The position numbers and the translations under genes are program-made. DNA of 64,000 nucleotides from assembly GCF_042453785.1 (NCBI RefSeq), contig NC_091677.1, positions 27,219,501 to 27,283,500 on the forward strand, in the 5' to 3' direction. Below, in pieces: positions 1 through 10,997 of the stretch. Every line of letters starts with the position of its first letter. Within the stretch, counting starts at the first letter, position 1. This DNA comes from Malus domestica (taxonomy: Eukaryota > Streptophyta > Magnoliopsida > Rosales > Rosaceae). A model generated the notes under the pieces. That model made no database searches, was not told the origin of the DNA, and saw nothing but the letters and a program-made list of their open reading frames with translations.

Positions 1-2007
1 AGTCTCAAAGAAGTCTGATTTATTAACAAGAGGGAACAACCAACAATACCTAGTGCACTCATCAATAAGAGTCACATAGTACTTGTATCCATCAATGGAA
101 TTACACGGAGAAGGACCCCAAAGGTCACTGTGTACAATTTCAAATGGAATTACAGATTTGTGTTCACTAGACTGAAAAGGCAATTTAGTGAACTTGCCCT
201 CTAAACAACTATGACAGAGCATAGGAGCAGAATCTTTGGTACAAGATATGTGAGACCTACTAAGCATAAGAGAAGCAACATTATTGGACGGGTGTCCTAA
301 CCTATTGTGCCAGAGATTAGAGCTAACAAGCTGTCCAAGCAATGCAAAATCTTTAGAATTGCCGTAAGAAGGAAGGGAATGAGGATCGACAAGAGAAGGA
401 ATAGGATAGAGTCCATTACTACATTGGCCCTTGTATAATATCCTCCCTGTGGCTTTGTCCTGGATCCAGAAACAAAAAGCATCAAACACCAACCAACAAT
501 TGTTATCAAGACAAATGCGATGAACTGACAACAAATTGTGAGACAGTTTAGGCACATAGAGAATTGAGTTCAATTTGAGGGGCTGCACAGGTGTTTGAAT
601 AATAGAACTACCAATATGAGATATTTCCAAACCTGCACCATTAGCAGTTTGCAATGTCTCATTAGAGGGATAGGGAGAGGCCAATGACAAATTACTGAGA
701 TCTGTAGTCATATGATTTGTAGCCCCCGAGTCAGTGAGCCAAATTTGTGGTTGATGATGAGATGTGGTAGCTGAAGGTGACGGAGAAGAGACTGTATGCA
801 GAGCCTGAAAATTGGACTGAGGAGGTGCAGAAGGAGCATACGCATTGCTTGACATATGAGGATAGTTTGGACCACCAAAATTGGGACCTTTGTCATTGAA
901 GAAGCAATACCAGGTAGTATGATTCCTCTTACCACAGATTTGACAGCCCTGTCGTTCCAACGGTTTTGAATGACAAAACGGAGCAGTATGACCAAGTTGA
1001 TTACACAATTGACAAGGAACTTGTTGTGGAGAGGAATGACCAAGATACTGTGACGGAAATGATCCAAGAACCCCAGAGAATACAGGTGCAGGGTGAGATC
1101 CATGAGCTGAAAACTGCTGTCTAGGATTAGGAGGAGGATACCTATATCCCTGATTAGATCTGCCTTTACCCTTCTTATTGTTGTAGAAAGAGCGATATCC
1201 ACCAGAGGAACCAGAATTATGTTCTGAAGCACCAGAAGGAAGACCCCCATATTGATGTTGAGATGCAGAGAATTTAGGACCACCAGAGTCATTTGCCACC
1301 ATGGCAGACATAAACTGAGATGGCACATTACTGTCAACAATCAATTCTTCAGCAAGAAGTTGCACCCTGAATTCTTGGAGAGAAATCACACTCTCACGAC
1401 CCCTAATAACACTTCGGAAAGTATTAAACTCAGGAGGTAGACCATTGAGGGCTAAAATAACAATATCCTCATCTGCAAAGATCACTCCAGCAGCAGAAAG
1501 ATAATCCCGAGCTTCCTTAATTCTTTGGAGATATCGAGACACTGAATCAGCCCCTTTCTTAATGGTTTGAAGATTCGACTTGAGCTGAAATATACTAGTT
1601 TTAGAGACAGCAGAAAATTGTTCCTTTAACCTGGTCCAAAGATCACAGGCACTTGTGCTTCCAATAGCACAAGAGATCGCAACAGGAGACAAAGTTGCAG
1701 TAATCAATTGCATAAGAGCACGATCGTGCATCTTCCAGACAATGTAATCTTCATTCTCAGATGGAGTGGAGGATGTCTCAGCACCAACACCAGAAGCATT
1801 AGACGAACCAGTAATATAGCGAGATGGACAAGAAGTGGAGCCATCAACAAAACGCATAATACCGTGCCCCTCAAGCAATAATTGCATTTGAAAGTGCCAA
1901 TTCAAGTAATTAGAATCATCAAGATTAACATTCACAGATGTAGAAATCGTAGAGATAAGACCAGTAATAGGTGATTGAAGGAGTTGTAATTGAGAAACAG
2001 TAACCAT
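1..2007 (-). CDS. Copia gag-protease-integrase polyprotein, N-terminal part, cut by window edge
   Basis: The frame opens with ATG at 2007 and I checked every codon down to base 1: none of the 669 is a stop, so it runs out of the window still open. In order it shows a Ty1/Copia gag (tryptophan-rich start, NWHFQMQLLLEG), two CCHC-like knuckles (CQLCNQLGHTAPFC and CQICGKRNHTTWYC), the aspartic protease motif LTDSGATNHM, a GAG-pre-integrase segment with LWHNRLGHPS and a CxxC (LCHSC), and the start of the integrase core (HSDLWGP). The product would build the virus-like particle and carry out cDNA integration of the retrotransposon. The PBS and LTR lie directly upstream. RT and RNase H would be beyond base 1. 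The lack of any stop or frameshift suggests a young copy. Confidence 0.9.
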   Translation of the reverse strand, partial: MVTVSQLQLLQSPITGLISTISTSVNVNLDDSNYLNWHFQMQLLLEGHGIMRFVDGSTSCPSRYITGSSNASGVGAETSSTPSENEDYIVWKMHDRALMQLITATLSPVAISCAIGSTSACDLWTRLKEQFSAVSKTSIFQLKSNLQTIKKGADSVSRYLQRIKEARDYLSAAGVIFADEDIVILALNGLPPEFNTFRSVIRGRESVISLQEFRVQLLAEELIVDSNVPSQFMSAMVANDSGGPKFSASQHQYGGLPSGASEHNSGSSGGYRSFYNNKKGKGRSNQGYRYPPPNPRQQFSAHGSHPAPVFSGVLGSFPSQYLGHSSPQQVPCQLCNQLGHTAPFCHSKPLERQGCQICGKRNHTTWYCFFNDKGPNFGGPNYPHMSSNAYAPSAPPQSNFQALHTVSSPSPSATTSHHQPQIWLTDSGATNHMTTDLSNLSLASPYPSNETLQTANGAGLEISHIGSSIIQTPVQPLKLNSILYVPKLSHNLLSVHRICLDNNCWLVFDAFCFWIQDKATGRILYKGQCSNGLYPIPSLVDPHSLPSYGNSKDFALLGQLVSSNLWHNRLGHPSNNVASLMLSRSHISCTKDSAPMLCHSCLEGKFTKLPFQSSEHKSVIPFEIVHSDLWGPSPCNSIDGYKYYVTLIDECTRYCWLFPLVNKSDFFET

Positions 2008-2264
2008 CGTTGTAGACGTGAAATGAAAAATCAACAGAGGAAATATCACAAACACCTGGTGTGCACAATCTTGAAATCGCAGGAAAAACAAGATCAAGAA
2101 AACCAGAAACCCGAGAAATCAGAAAAGAAGAGAATACAGAAGGCAACAAAGACGCAGCAATGTACCGTCGTCGAGAAACAGAAAGGATGATAAATCGAGA
2201 GATCAAGCGGAAGCAGCCGAAGAATCGAAGAAAATAGCGTGAGCAACAATGGCGATTGATACCA

Positions 2265-2508
2265 TGTTAATACAGAAAATGAAGAGATCAAGAGAGAAGA
2301 ACAGAGCTTCAAGAACTAGAGAGGGAAAGATTTAGAGAGAGAGAGAGAACTATTGAATCTTTATTATTTTCTGTTTTACTTAATCTCAAACTATTACAAT
2401 GATGTATTTATAGAAAGAATACATTCTCTAACAACTTAACTAACTAAGAGTTATAATCCTGTGACAGATGGCACAATCCTAGCCACTGTCTATATCTATA
2501 TCCTTACA
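2265..2508 (-). repeat. 5' LTR of the Copia element
   Basis: This 244 bp segment begins TGTAAG and ends TTAACA when read on the minus strand. It is followed at once by TGGTATCA (2257-2264), the usual primer binding site for initiator-Met tRNA. The outer edge is supported by comparison with the related repeat at 5329: the shared sequence resumes at GCTCA exactly at 2509. GCTCA at 2509-2513 is therefore the probable 5 bp target duplication; its partner would lie outside the window. The other LTR is not in the window. Confidence 0.8.
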
Positions 2509-3186
2509 GCTCAGAGAGAGAGAGAGAGAGAGCCCGCTTTGTTTGGTTCTACATGTTTTCTAGAAGAAATGAGGAGAGAGCTTTGGTTGGTTCTACATGT
2601 TTTTAAGAAGAAAAAAAATGGGGTTGAAAGTGTTTTGGCATGCAATATGGGAAGTTTGGCCACCAACCTGCTGCCCGGCCGCATGCTTGCTTCATTCCCG
2701 CAGGTATCTAAATACAATCATAAAGCGAATCCAATTAACTAGAATATATAAGATTGACGCACATCCAATTTATAATTTAAAGGGCTTGGGGATTGTTAAT
2801 GGCATATGATTGCCTACTTGTGATCAATTTGGACATATTAAATTCCATGTACCATGATTAATCTTGACTGTCTTGATATTGCTTTTTTTTTTTTCAAGGA
2901 AACAAAAAAAAACACCACATTACAGGGTAATAAGTTGTTTTTGATCATTTTAGGGTAAAAGATTGAATGTTACTTTTGGTATTACAATTATATGATGTCA
3001 TAGATGTGTACGGGGGAGATTCATATATTACACATCCAATTTTTTTATTTTCTGTCACAAAAACCGAATGTAAAGATGGTCACAAATTTCTGAATACATG
3101 ATCTATATTTGACTCTTATTACACGTTATTACAATATGCCGAATTCTGTAAAAGTTGATAATAAAATGATCACAAAAAAGGTTGCG
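2509..3186. repeat. Diverged direct repeat, copy 1
   Basis: This stretch is nearly the same as 5329-5967. Both copies begin with GCTCA and a GA microsatellite, run through TTTGGTTCTACATG and a conserved block around 2640-2720, and end in AAAAAAGGTTGCG. Copy 1 carries an extra local duplication of about 50 bp near 2535-2605. Short frames overlapping it are repeated in both copies without protein-like character. I cannot assign it to a transposon family. Confidence 0.75.
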
Positions 3187-5103
3187 CTGATAGAATCAAG
3201 CTCTACCTAAATAACACAAGAGTTGACCGAAAAGGTCGAGTAAATTTTGAAATGGCAGAAATGCCCTTCACTTCACTTTTCTCGAAATCGGAGAATTAAC
3301 AAACTAATTTCAATTCCGTAATATGTCAAAAATAAAATAAAATACTAATTATGGGGATGGGATATCACAATTACAACCTTTTGAAATCAGTCTTATCCTT
3401 TCGGAATTGTTGTAACTGTTGACTAAAACAATTTTATCATTTCGAAAAAACTGAATCAAAAAACAAAAATGTAAACACAATACTCAAATCATCTGATGAG
3501 GCGCAAGACCCAAAGCCCATCTTTAATGTATTAATATTAGTATATACCCAAGCCCAAACCCAAACTCAAGATCACAAGGTCCATGGGTAGGCTTAATTCA
3601 TTTTAATTATAAGTAAGGAGCCCTCACTTATATCGCCTCATTGACTTAAGGTTTTGGTTGATGTAGGACTTGCCATCCCTCATAATCCCAACTGAGTAAA
3701 CACAACTAAATTCTCTAATTAATCAAAAATAAAATTATTTAAAAAAATAATATAAATGAAGAAAGTTGAAGTTCGACTATAAAATTAATTGAGGATAAGC
3801 AATCCAACTCCTTATAAGCATATGGAAGATTCTTTTATGGAAATGGATTCTCTCTCAACAATAAAACATGAATAGAATTGATTACGTGTCAGGACATATC
3901 AATCATCACATAAGGTGGTATCCAATTGTGGTATTAAAATGTGAGCATTGTTGGTAATAGGTTAAAAGCCTATGATTTTGGGAACTTTCATGAAAATGGC
4001 TTGAGCTAAGTTTATTTTAACAAAAAACAATGCTTAAATTTAATAAAAAAAAACTCTTAAATTTTAATAAAAATTACAAAAGAACTTAAATTTTAATGAA
4101 AAAGACATAATTTTAATATTAAAAATTTTATAAAAAAAAAACTGACGCTCGGGACTCACGTGTCCTCACACATACTGTTTATGAAACTTACTATATTGTT
4201 TATGAAACTTAATGGTACTACAATGTTTTATGAACCTTAACGGTATTACATTGTTTATGAAACTTAACAGTACTATACTGTGTATATACGTATATTATTT
4301 ATTTTGCCTTAAGTAGGTACGAGTGAAATCTACATATATCACTTATATATATATATATATATATAATTTATTATACACATGAAAATACACTTTACGAGAT
4401 TATAGTAATAGACATGTGTTTGTGTTATCTTGCTTTGTTTGTGAATGGAAGTGACATGTTTTGCAATGCAAGATTAAAGTTAATTATTCTAAGTATTTTT
4501 TAAGGATATTGGATGGTCAAGTGCGCGTGATGTTGCAACAAAAGCTTACCTACCGAAGAAGGTTGCATCCTGTAATATTTGAGGCAAGCCAATTTCCTAG
4601 AGATTGATGTAGATATTGGACCATCATTTGTAGCAAGGAGTATCATTTTTACTAATCATCTTTGATTTTTATCAAAAACCTGATCACTGCAATGACAAGA
4701 AAGAATCTTTTTTTTGGGGGTGGGGGGTAATGGTGGGAGGCGGTGGGCCAATGTCTTATATATATTCTCTAGTCCTTATCATTAAATAAAGTTATTCGGT
4801 GATTTTTTGTTAAAATGCAAAGTATTGAAACTATTTTTATTAGTCTTTCTTATGATTTTAGCGTTAAAATTCAAAATGATAATGGAGAGGGAAGACAGTG
4901 ACGTGAGAACTCCTAGGTAAAATGGAAAATATTGTTCCAATGTGCCATAGCTCATGTGACCGGGCAGCTAAAAGCCTAAAACCATGTGCGTGCATGCTAA
5001 CAATCATGCATATTGAGACAAATTATTTGGATAAAATGTTTGCTCATGTGAAGGAATTGGGTAAGACAAAGTGAACATAGAACTACAAGGGAAACAAGTA
5101 CCA

Positions 5104-5166
<63 letters not shown>

Positions 5167-5328
5167 GCTAACCCTACATCATAAAAGGGGTAGCAAAAAC
5201 CATGTGCATGCTAACATGCATATATATACATCGAGAGTCTATACATTTGAGGATAACATGGTCGTCCATGTGAAGGAATGGGAGTGGAAGGGAATGTAAA
5301 GGGGAACATATATTACATGCATGCCCAT
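3187..5328. other. Non-coding AT-rich spacer between the two direct repeats
   Basis: No convincing gene is seen. It holds a short array of a ~30 bp unit containing TTGTTTATGAAACTTAA (about 4175-4285), an (AT)n run near 4346-4364 and a long (GA)n tract at about 5106-5155. A diverged duplication links about 4970-5090 with about 5195-5290 (shared CATGTGAAGGAAT). The frame starting at 5105 is just translated GA repeat. Confidence 0.6.
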
Positions 5329-5967
5329 GCTCAAAGAGAGAGAGAGAGAGCGAGCGCGTGCTTTGTTTGGTTCTACATGTTTTTAAGAAGAAAAAAATGG
5401 GGTTGAAAGTGTTTTGGCATGCAATATGGGAAGTTTGGCCACCAACCTGCTGCCCGGCCGCATGCTTGCTTCATTCCCGCAGGTATCTAAATACAATCAT
5501 AAAGCGAATCCAATTAACTAGAATATATAAGATTGACGCATATCCAATTTATGATTTAAAGGGCTTGGGGATTGTTAATGGCATATGATTGCCTACTTGT
5601 GATCAATTTGGACACATTAAATCCCATGTACCATGATTAATCTTGACTGCCTTGATATTGGTTTTTTTTTTTTCAAGGAAACAAAAAAAAAATTACCACA
5701 TTACAGGGTAATAAGTTGTTTTTTATCATTTTAGGGTAAAAGATTGAATGTTACTTTTGGTATTACAATTATACGATGTCACAGATGTGTACGGGGGAGA
5801 TTCATATATTACACATCCAATTTTTTTATTTTCTGTCACAAAAACCGAATGTAAAGATGGTCACAAATTTCTGAATACATGATCTATATTTGACTCTTAT
5901 TACATGTTATTACAATATGCCGAATTCTGTAAAAGTTGATAATAAAATGATCACAAAAAAGGTTGCG
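5329..5967. repeat. Diverged direct repeat, copy 2
   Basis: This is the partner of 2509-3186, in the same orientation. It has scattered substitutions and small length changes in poly-A and poly-T runs. It keeps the GCTCA start at which the Copia element ends in copy 1, so it acts as a related empty site for that insertion. Confidence 0.75.
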
Positions 5968-7854
5968 GGGGACAAAATCAATTCCAGAGAGATGAACATT
6001 AAACAATATGATTACAGCGTGGGGTGAAATCCCACACTAAACTTGTAACCATCCTTGTTTTCTTCTGTCTTTATCCAAGTTTTTCCTTATTCAAATTTTA
6101 TGCGTTTTTTTCTTTGCTATTATGTTTTTTCCTCAATATAATAATATTATATCATATTAAAGCAATGGATGACTACTTTTATTGGGAGAGTTAAGTCCAA
6201 TCACTTCATAAACGAATGGTTGTTTTTTACTTGAAAGGATTTTTCAAGTAAATTTTTTTTTTTTTGGTCTGAAAAAATTTCATTAATCCAATAGAAATTT
6301 ACAGGCCAACAAAAAGGAAAGCAAAATAACTCACATACATTGGATGGAAACATAAACATAAAAACCCTGCTCCATTAAATAAACTAAGATAGAAACCCAA
6401 ATCTCTAATTTCTGTTCGCAGAAAGCAGCGTCTACCGCAATCACTGCCACGAAAGCCTTGCCTGCAAATACCGAAGCAACAACACTAGAGAAAACGACCA
6501 AGTGGTGAAAACAAACAAGACATCACAGCACAAAACCAAACCCACAACAAGAAGCACACCACATCCAAATTTCTTCACCAAAGACGCAGAACCAAAAGAT
6601 AGTTACCAGATCCAAATCTCATTCACGATTCCTTACAAATATATACAAACTCAATAACACAGGGATAAAAGGTAAGGCTATGGGGTATGTAAAAATACCT
6701 TTACTTTGGCCGAAGCCGCAGTACACTTGGTCTCGGGGGAAATCTAGCATGCCGTTTTGGGGGTACAGTGAGGGAGCGAAATAAATCTGACAACCATATT
6801 CGGTGCGGAGTCTGCATATCGAAGCAAAGGATGGGGTATGTATGGTTTATGGGGAAGGAAAGCAGAGGAGTGGGGAGATGGAGTTTTGGGTTTGGAAAAC
6901 AACGGCCAGATGAGAGGAACAATTTATGACATGCATTTGTATTGACAAAGATTTTTGACAAGAAAATAAATACAGGCACAATACTGTATATGTTTGATGG
7001 AACTGCATGACTATGACGTAAATAAATATAAAAACAGAATGACATGTGACCCCAATCTCTTGGAAACTACATGATCTTGTTTTTTTGTCAAACTGCAAGA
7101 CCTTGTTTGTTTAGCATAGAAGACATCCACAAGCACAAACCAAAAGTAACGGACGTAGTGCATCTCGATCTTGACTAGTAGGTAATTATCGTCGGAAGAA
7201 CTTTTCTAATTTTCTTTACTCCGTAGAGATCATTATACCTACCTTCAAAATATGAAGCTATAATCTCTTTTGACGTTATATTAATGATTATACAAGAACA
7301 ATGTTAGGGAGATTACATTTTTAAATCATATAGATGTACAATCTCATATGATAAATAATGCATACAACTAACACTTAATCAAATAGATTTATTAATTGAC
7401 GTGACATGTATACATCACTCGTCACGTAAAATGGTACATCAATGTGGTGCGAAAAATACGGTCTTCTTAACATTTTTCGATTAGACAATTGCAAAACTTA
7501 ATTGCAATAATAACAATTTCCAATGGATGTTTTATCAATAATATATGTTTTGCCTTTTGAGGTGAAATTGATTACGGTTAGTCTGTTTTTAATTATCTTT
7601 TAAATTATTTTATTAAAAAATAAAAAATAATAATAAGGGTGTGCAAAATGAGAAAAATATATGTTGAAATCGCTTTTTGACAACATATTACACGATCTTA
7701 TGAATCTGTTAATCATTCACACATGAAAGCCAAATTTTTCAATCTTTTGAATCGAATCGTTACCACTACATATATATGTCTAAATTAATTAAACGTGAAT
7801 GAAACTAGCCAAAGGTGTGTTAATCTTTTTTATTTTTTGCACAATTATGATATA
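5968..7854. other. Intergenic DNA, possible LINE 3' end
   Basis: No gene is supported. At about 6250-6640 a poly-T run is followed by GGTCTGAAAAAATTTCATTA and then a purine/C-rich stretch. Read on the minus strand this looks like the poly-A-tailed 3' end of a truncated LINE, but no reverse transcriptase is visible, so the call is weak. The rest is AT-rich with no recognisable feature. Confidence 0.35.
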
Positions 7855-8215
7855 TGTTCGTACCATATTTAGGGCCTCCGTATTTAGATCTCGTACAAAT
7901 ACTCGGGGACTTAAATGTAATTATGTAATAAAGGAATGGGCAAATATGTAATAAGTGAGGAGCCCTTATTCTATAAAATGACTCTTCACCCTCACAATTG
8001 GGGGAGGCCATTTCTTAGGCCATGGGAAGAGTTCTCTCACCCTCAGAAGCTCTCTCCCCTCACTCCCCTCACTTCTCAAAGAAATACAATAATCAGTGTG
8101 GACGTAGCCCAAACCTTAGGGTGAACTACGATACATCTTGTGTTATTTACATTTCTTGCATATTCACGGTCGGATTTACCTTGTTCCAAGACCCCTCCGA
8201 TTTTGTGCATCAACA
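7855..8215 (+). repeat. 5' LTR of the gene-capturing element
   Basis: It starts TGTTCGTACCAT and ends GCATCAACA. It shares a long block with 10998-11353, from GAGCCCTTATTCTATAAAA through GGGGGAGGCCATTTCTTAGG to CCCCTCCG. CTATAAAA near 7971 looks like the TATA box of the LTR promoter. Confidence 0.75.
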
Positions 8216-8427
8216 TTTGGCGCCATCTGCGGGAATCGATACGAAAAGTTGTGTCGGTTCTCTTTCATTTTTTCACCTCCGTCGTGAATCTGCTCACCCA
8301 AAAAACCACATATCTAAATTTCTCAATTTCCAAAACGCTCAATCCTCGATCCAGATCCAAAACCTCCCCCTAGAACCTACATTTTCAATCTTCTGACCCA
8401 TCACTTTTATTCGACCCCACATCATCA

Positions 8428-8829
8428 ATGGCCAGATTGGAAAGCTTGATCGGGCTGGTCGATCGCATCCAGCGAGCCTACACCGTTCTAGGAGATTATG
8501 GTGGCGGCGACGGCATGTCGTTCTGGGAAGCTCTTCCGACAATCGCCGTCGTCGGAGGCCAGAGTTTCGGAAAGTCCTTAGTTTTGGAAAGCGTCGTTAG
8601 GAGAGATTTCTTGCCTCGTGGATCTGGTATTGTGACGAGAAGACCACTGGTGTTGCAACTCCATCAGATAGAAGCGAATCGGTCTGAATATGCAGAGTTT
8701 CTTCATTGTCCTAAGAAGAAGTTTACTGATTTTGCTTCTGTACGTAAGGAAATCTCAGAGGAGACGAGATCGCTGGTTTCTTCATCATTCATAGTATCAA
8801 CCTCCGCCTCATCTTCGAGAAGCTCATGA
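8428..8829 (+). pseudogene. Dynamin-related GTPase (DRP1-like) N-terminal fragment
   Basis: The frame opens at ATG 8428. Residues 1-110 match the start of plant DRP1 GTPases: a helical start ([17 protein letters not shown]), P-loop GGQSFGKS at 43-50, then [19 protein letters not shown] and [20 protein letters not shown]. Native DRP1 usually reads GGQSSGKSS, so two serines at the P-loop are changed (to F and L). Similarity ends near residue 115, well before the remaining GTPase motifs, and the frame stops at 8829. DRP1 proteins sever membranes at the cell plate and in endocytosis, but this piece cannot be a working GTPase. It lies inside an LTR element and is best read as a captured fragment. 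Confidence 0.8.
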
Positions 8830-9241
8830 TCCCGACCCCGCTTGCTCCAGCTGAGTCTGCCGAGTATGTACAAACCTTTCGAGATCAACAAACACAACCG
8901 ACGAATGACGAGTTACTGAGTGAGTGGACTCAATCAATTGAACGATTCTTTATACACCCAGCCGGGTTGAAGCTGATCTCTGAACTACGGCCTGAAAACC
9001 AGAGAAAAGCCACCGCTTCTACTTCAGCATCCGCCATCCCTCTCACCTACCATCGCCCACATCTTTTCCACCAAAGAGTCAATCAAGTCCATGTTCACCT
9101 CGCCCTGGGTCAGATTCTAGCTCTTAGTTTCGCCCGAAGGCTGGGTTCCGGATTCGGGTCTGGAAAATTACGTAACAGCGGCTCCATTCCCTACCAATCA
9201 GCATCTGAGCTCGTGAGCTCACACTGTGTCGAACCGTAGAA
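8830..9241 (+). other. Unassigned sequence between captured fragments
   Basis: Several frames are open here, for example one starting at 8826, and the base composition is richer in GC than the surroundings, as in exons. I do not recognise a protein family. It may be further captured coding sequence or the transit-peptide-coding region of the ABC1 kinase gene that follows. Confidence 0.35.
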
Positions 9242-9669
9242 ATGCGTCATCCAAAGGCTCCGGCGTCGTTTGATTACAGGCTTCGAATGCGAGGAGGCAA
9301 GAAACCGTTGCGATTCCGAGTTTCTAATGTCACAATCGAAACGTGGAAGAGCTTGGCGGCGTATACGGGCGAAGGACAATTGACCAAACCTAGCGCCACC
9401 ATGGACCAGCTCGACTTCGAACGCGGCGTTTGCATGCCGTTTCGCAAGTACGGTCCAGAAACTGTGAGAAATACGATGTTGAAATCCAGAGGAGAAATTA
9501 TGTCGTTACTTTCGAGGGGCGTGGAGATTGTGTGAAGTTTGGGATTGTACTGGTCTACCTTGGCGTATGACTACTTCGTAGGAAGGACGAAGAAGTTGTT
9601 TCAGATTTTGCTCGGCAACTTAGAAACCTCTTATGTGATTTGGGGCCTTCTTTCATTAAAGCCGGCCAG
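9242..9669 (+). pseudogene. ABC1-family (UbiB/ABC1K) kinase fragment
   Basis: The open part (9242-9535) ends in a stretch like the segment before the kinase core of plastid ABC1K proteins (FRKYGPETVRNTMLKSRGE, LLSRGVEIV). Shifted frames continue the match with LYWSTLAYDYFVGR and then FARQLRNLLCDLGPSFIKAG, ending near 9669. At least two frameshifts are needed, so it is not functional. ABC1 kinases regulate prenylquinone metabolism in plastids and mitochondria. The conserved KxGQ motif begins here (FIKAGQ) and the rest of the kinase domain is missing. It sits inside the same LTR element as the dynamin fragment. Confidence 0.75.
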
Positions 9670-9699
9670 CAAAGCAAAATAAAAGTGAGGGAGGCCTAA

Positions 9700-9847
9700 A
9701 TGTTTGTCGCTGAGTTAGGTATTCGTCGATAACGAACTTCATGTGGAAGTTCCAGGTGGGATGGGTCCCGCATCCCCAGGTGACTTTGGTCTTGGTTTTC
9801 TGCTGCTTACCGCTAAAGTTGTCCGATTGGCCGGTTATGGCCGTCAC
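9700..9847 (-). pseudogene. C2-domain protein (SRC2-like) fragment
   Basis: On the minus strand the frame reads AITGQSDNFSGKQQKTKTKV and then THPTWNFHMKFVIDE. This matches the beta-strand pattern of plant SRC2-like C2 domains, where the usual text is KQKTKV, then DGG, then NPTWNF and MKFTIDE. The acidic calcium-binding loop is altered to WGCG. Only about 45 residues are left. It is antisense to the other two captured fragments, which argues for separate capture events. The match is short, so the family call is moderate. Confidence 0.55.
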
Positions 9848-10559
9848 CCTAGGGAAGAACGAGCTTTAATCTTCATTCAATCATATTACAGAGACTACCT
9901 ACCACGACCAACGGTGGAAAATAGGAAGAAGATAAGTTTTCTTACAATATTTTTATTATTCTCCATGATGATGTCTGCCATCTGCAATAAAAAATAAATA
10001 AAAAGAAAAAAGACAGCCACTGATGATAGGTGAAATAACGGGATAATCATCAACCAGCTCAGCTCCACCCCCAGCACAACTGTGAAGAAACCCACTTTTC
10101 TGAGAAAATCACGAGAAAAGCAAAAGGATGTCTGGAAATGTGGTGGAAAAGCAAAAGTAAAGCAGAAAACGAAAGCAAAAGCAAAAGTAAAAGAGAAAGC
10201 AAAAGCAGAAAGTAAAAAAGAAAGCAAAAGCAAGGAATAAACACCCCACCAGAATGATGTGATTTACTTTTCTTGGCAAATGTATGATGTGATTTATTTT
10301 TCTTATCTTTCGAAAACATCTGTATAAACCCCATCAGAAGGTAATAAAAAAATAAAAACAATTAAAAAATAAAAAATACGTCAAGCCCAAAATAAATGGG
10401 CTGGAATGTTGTGTGGAGGGCGAAGGCCCATAAGCCCAAAATAGCACCAACTAGGTGATCAAAAGTACGCCCAGTACTACAAAAAATTATTCGGCACCCC
10501 GCCACTATTATCGCCAACCAAGTGATCAAAAGTACACCCAGTACTTCAAAATTATACAT

Positions 10560-10890
10560 GAGCATTACTCATGAGCATCACTCATATCAATCAAATATAA
10601 ACATTCATGAACATCACTCATATCAATCATACATAAACATCCATGAGCATCACTCATGTCAACATTCGTGAGCATCACTCATGTCAACATCTATGAGCAT
10701 CACTCATGTCAATCAACATAAACATTCATGAGCATCACTCATGGCAATCAGCTTCAAAAGCTTCATTTACAGAGCTCTAACTTCAACAGCTTCATTTACA
10801 AAGCTCTAGCTTCAAAAGCTTCATTTACAGAGCTCTAGCTTCAAAGCTTCAAGCTTGCAAAACTTCACCTACAAAGCTTCAGTGCAGGGT
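10560..10890 (+). repeat. Two minisatellite-like arrays in the LTR element
   Basis: From about 10560 to 10745 a unit containing ATGAGCATCACTCAT recurs at intervals of roughly 25-45 bp, often joined to ATCAA and CATAAACAT. From about 10745 to 10890 a second unit, CTTCATTTACAGAGCTCTA, recurs about three times. Arrays of this sort are common just upstream of the PPT in Tat-like elements. Confidence 0.7.
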
Positions 10891-10997
10891 ATACAAATAC
10901 CGCCTCCGAACAACCGCCACTTCGACCCATACATGGATTCAATTTGAAGTCTCCAGCCAACAGGCTCTATTGACCGAAGACTTGGGGGACTACATTA

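Noticed and set aside
708-1340. 210-residue minus-strand frame
   Set aside because: It lies in a different frame over the intact Copia gag; the gag frame carries the zinc knuckles and protease motif, so this is a shadow.
5105-5299. Open frame starting with a long Arg-Glu repeat
   Set aside because: It is a (GA)n microsatellite translated as alternating Arg and Glu; there is no domain or coding signal.
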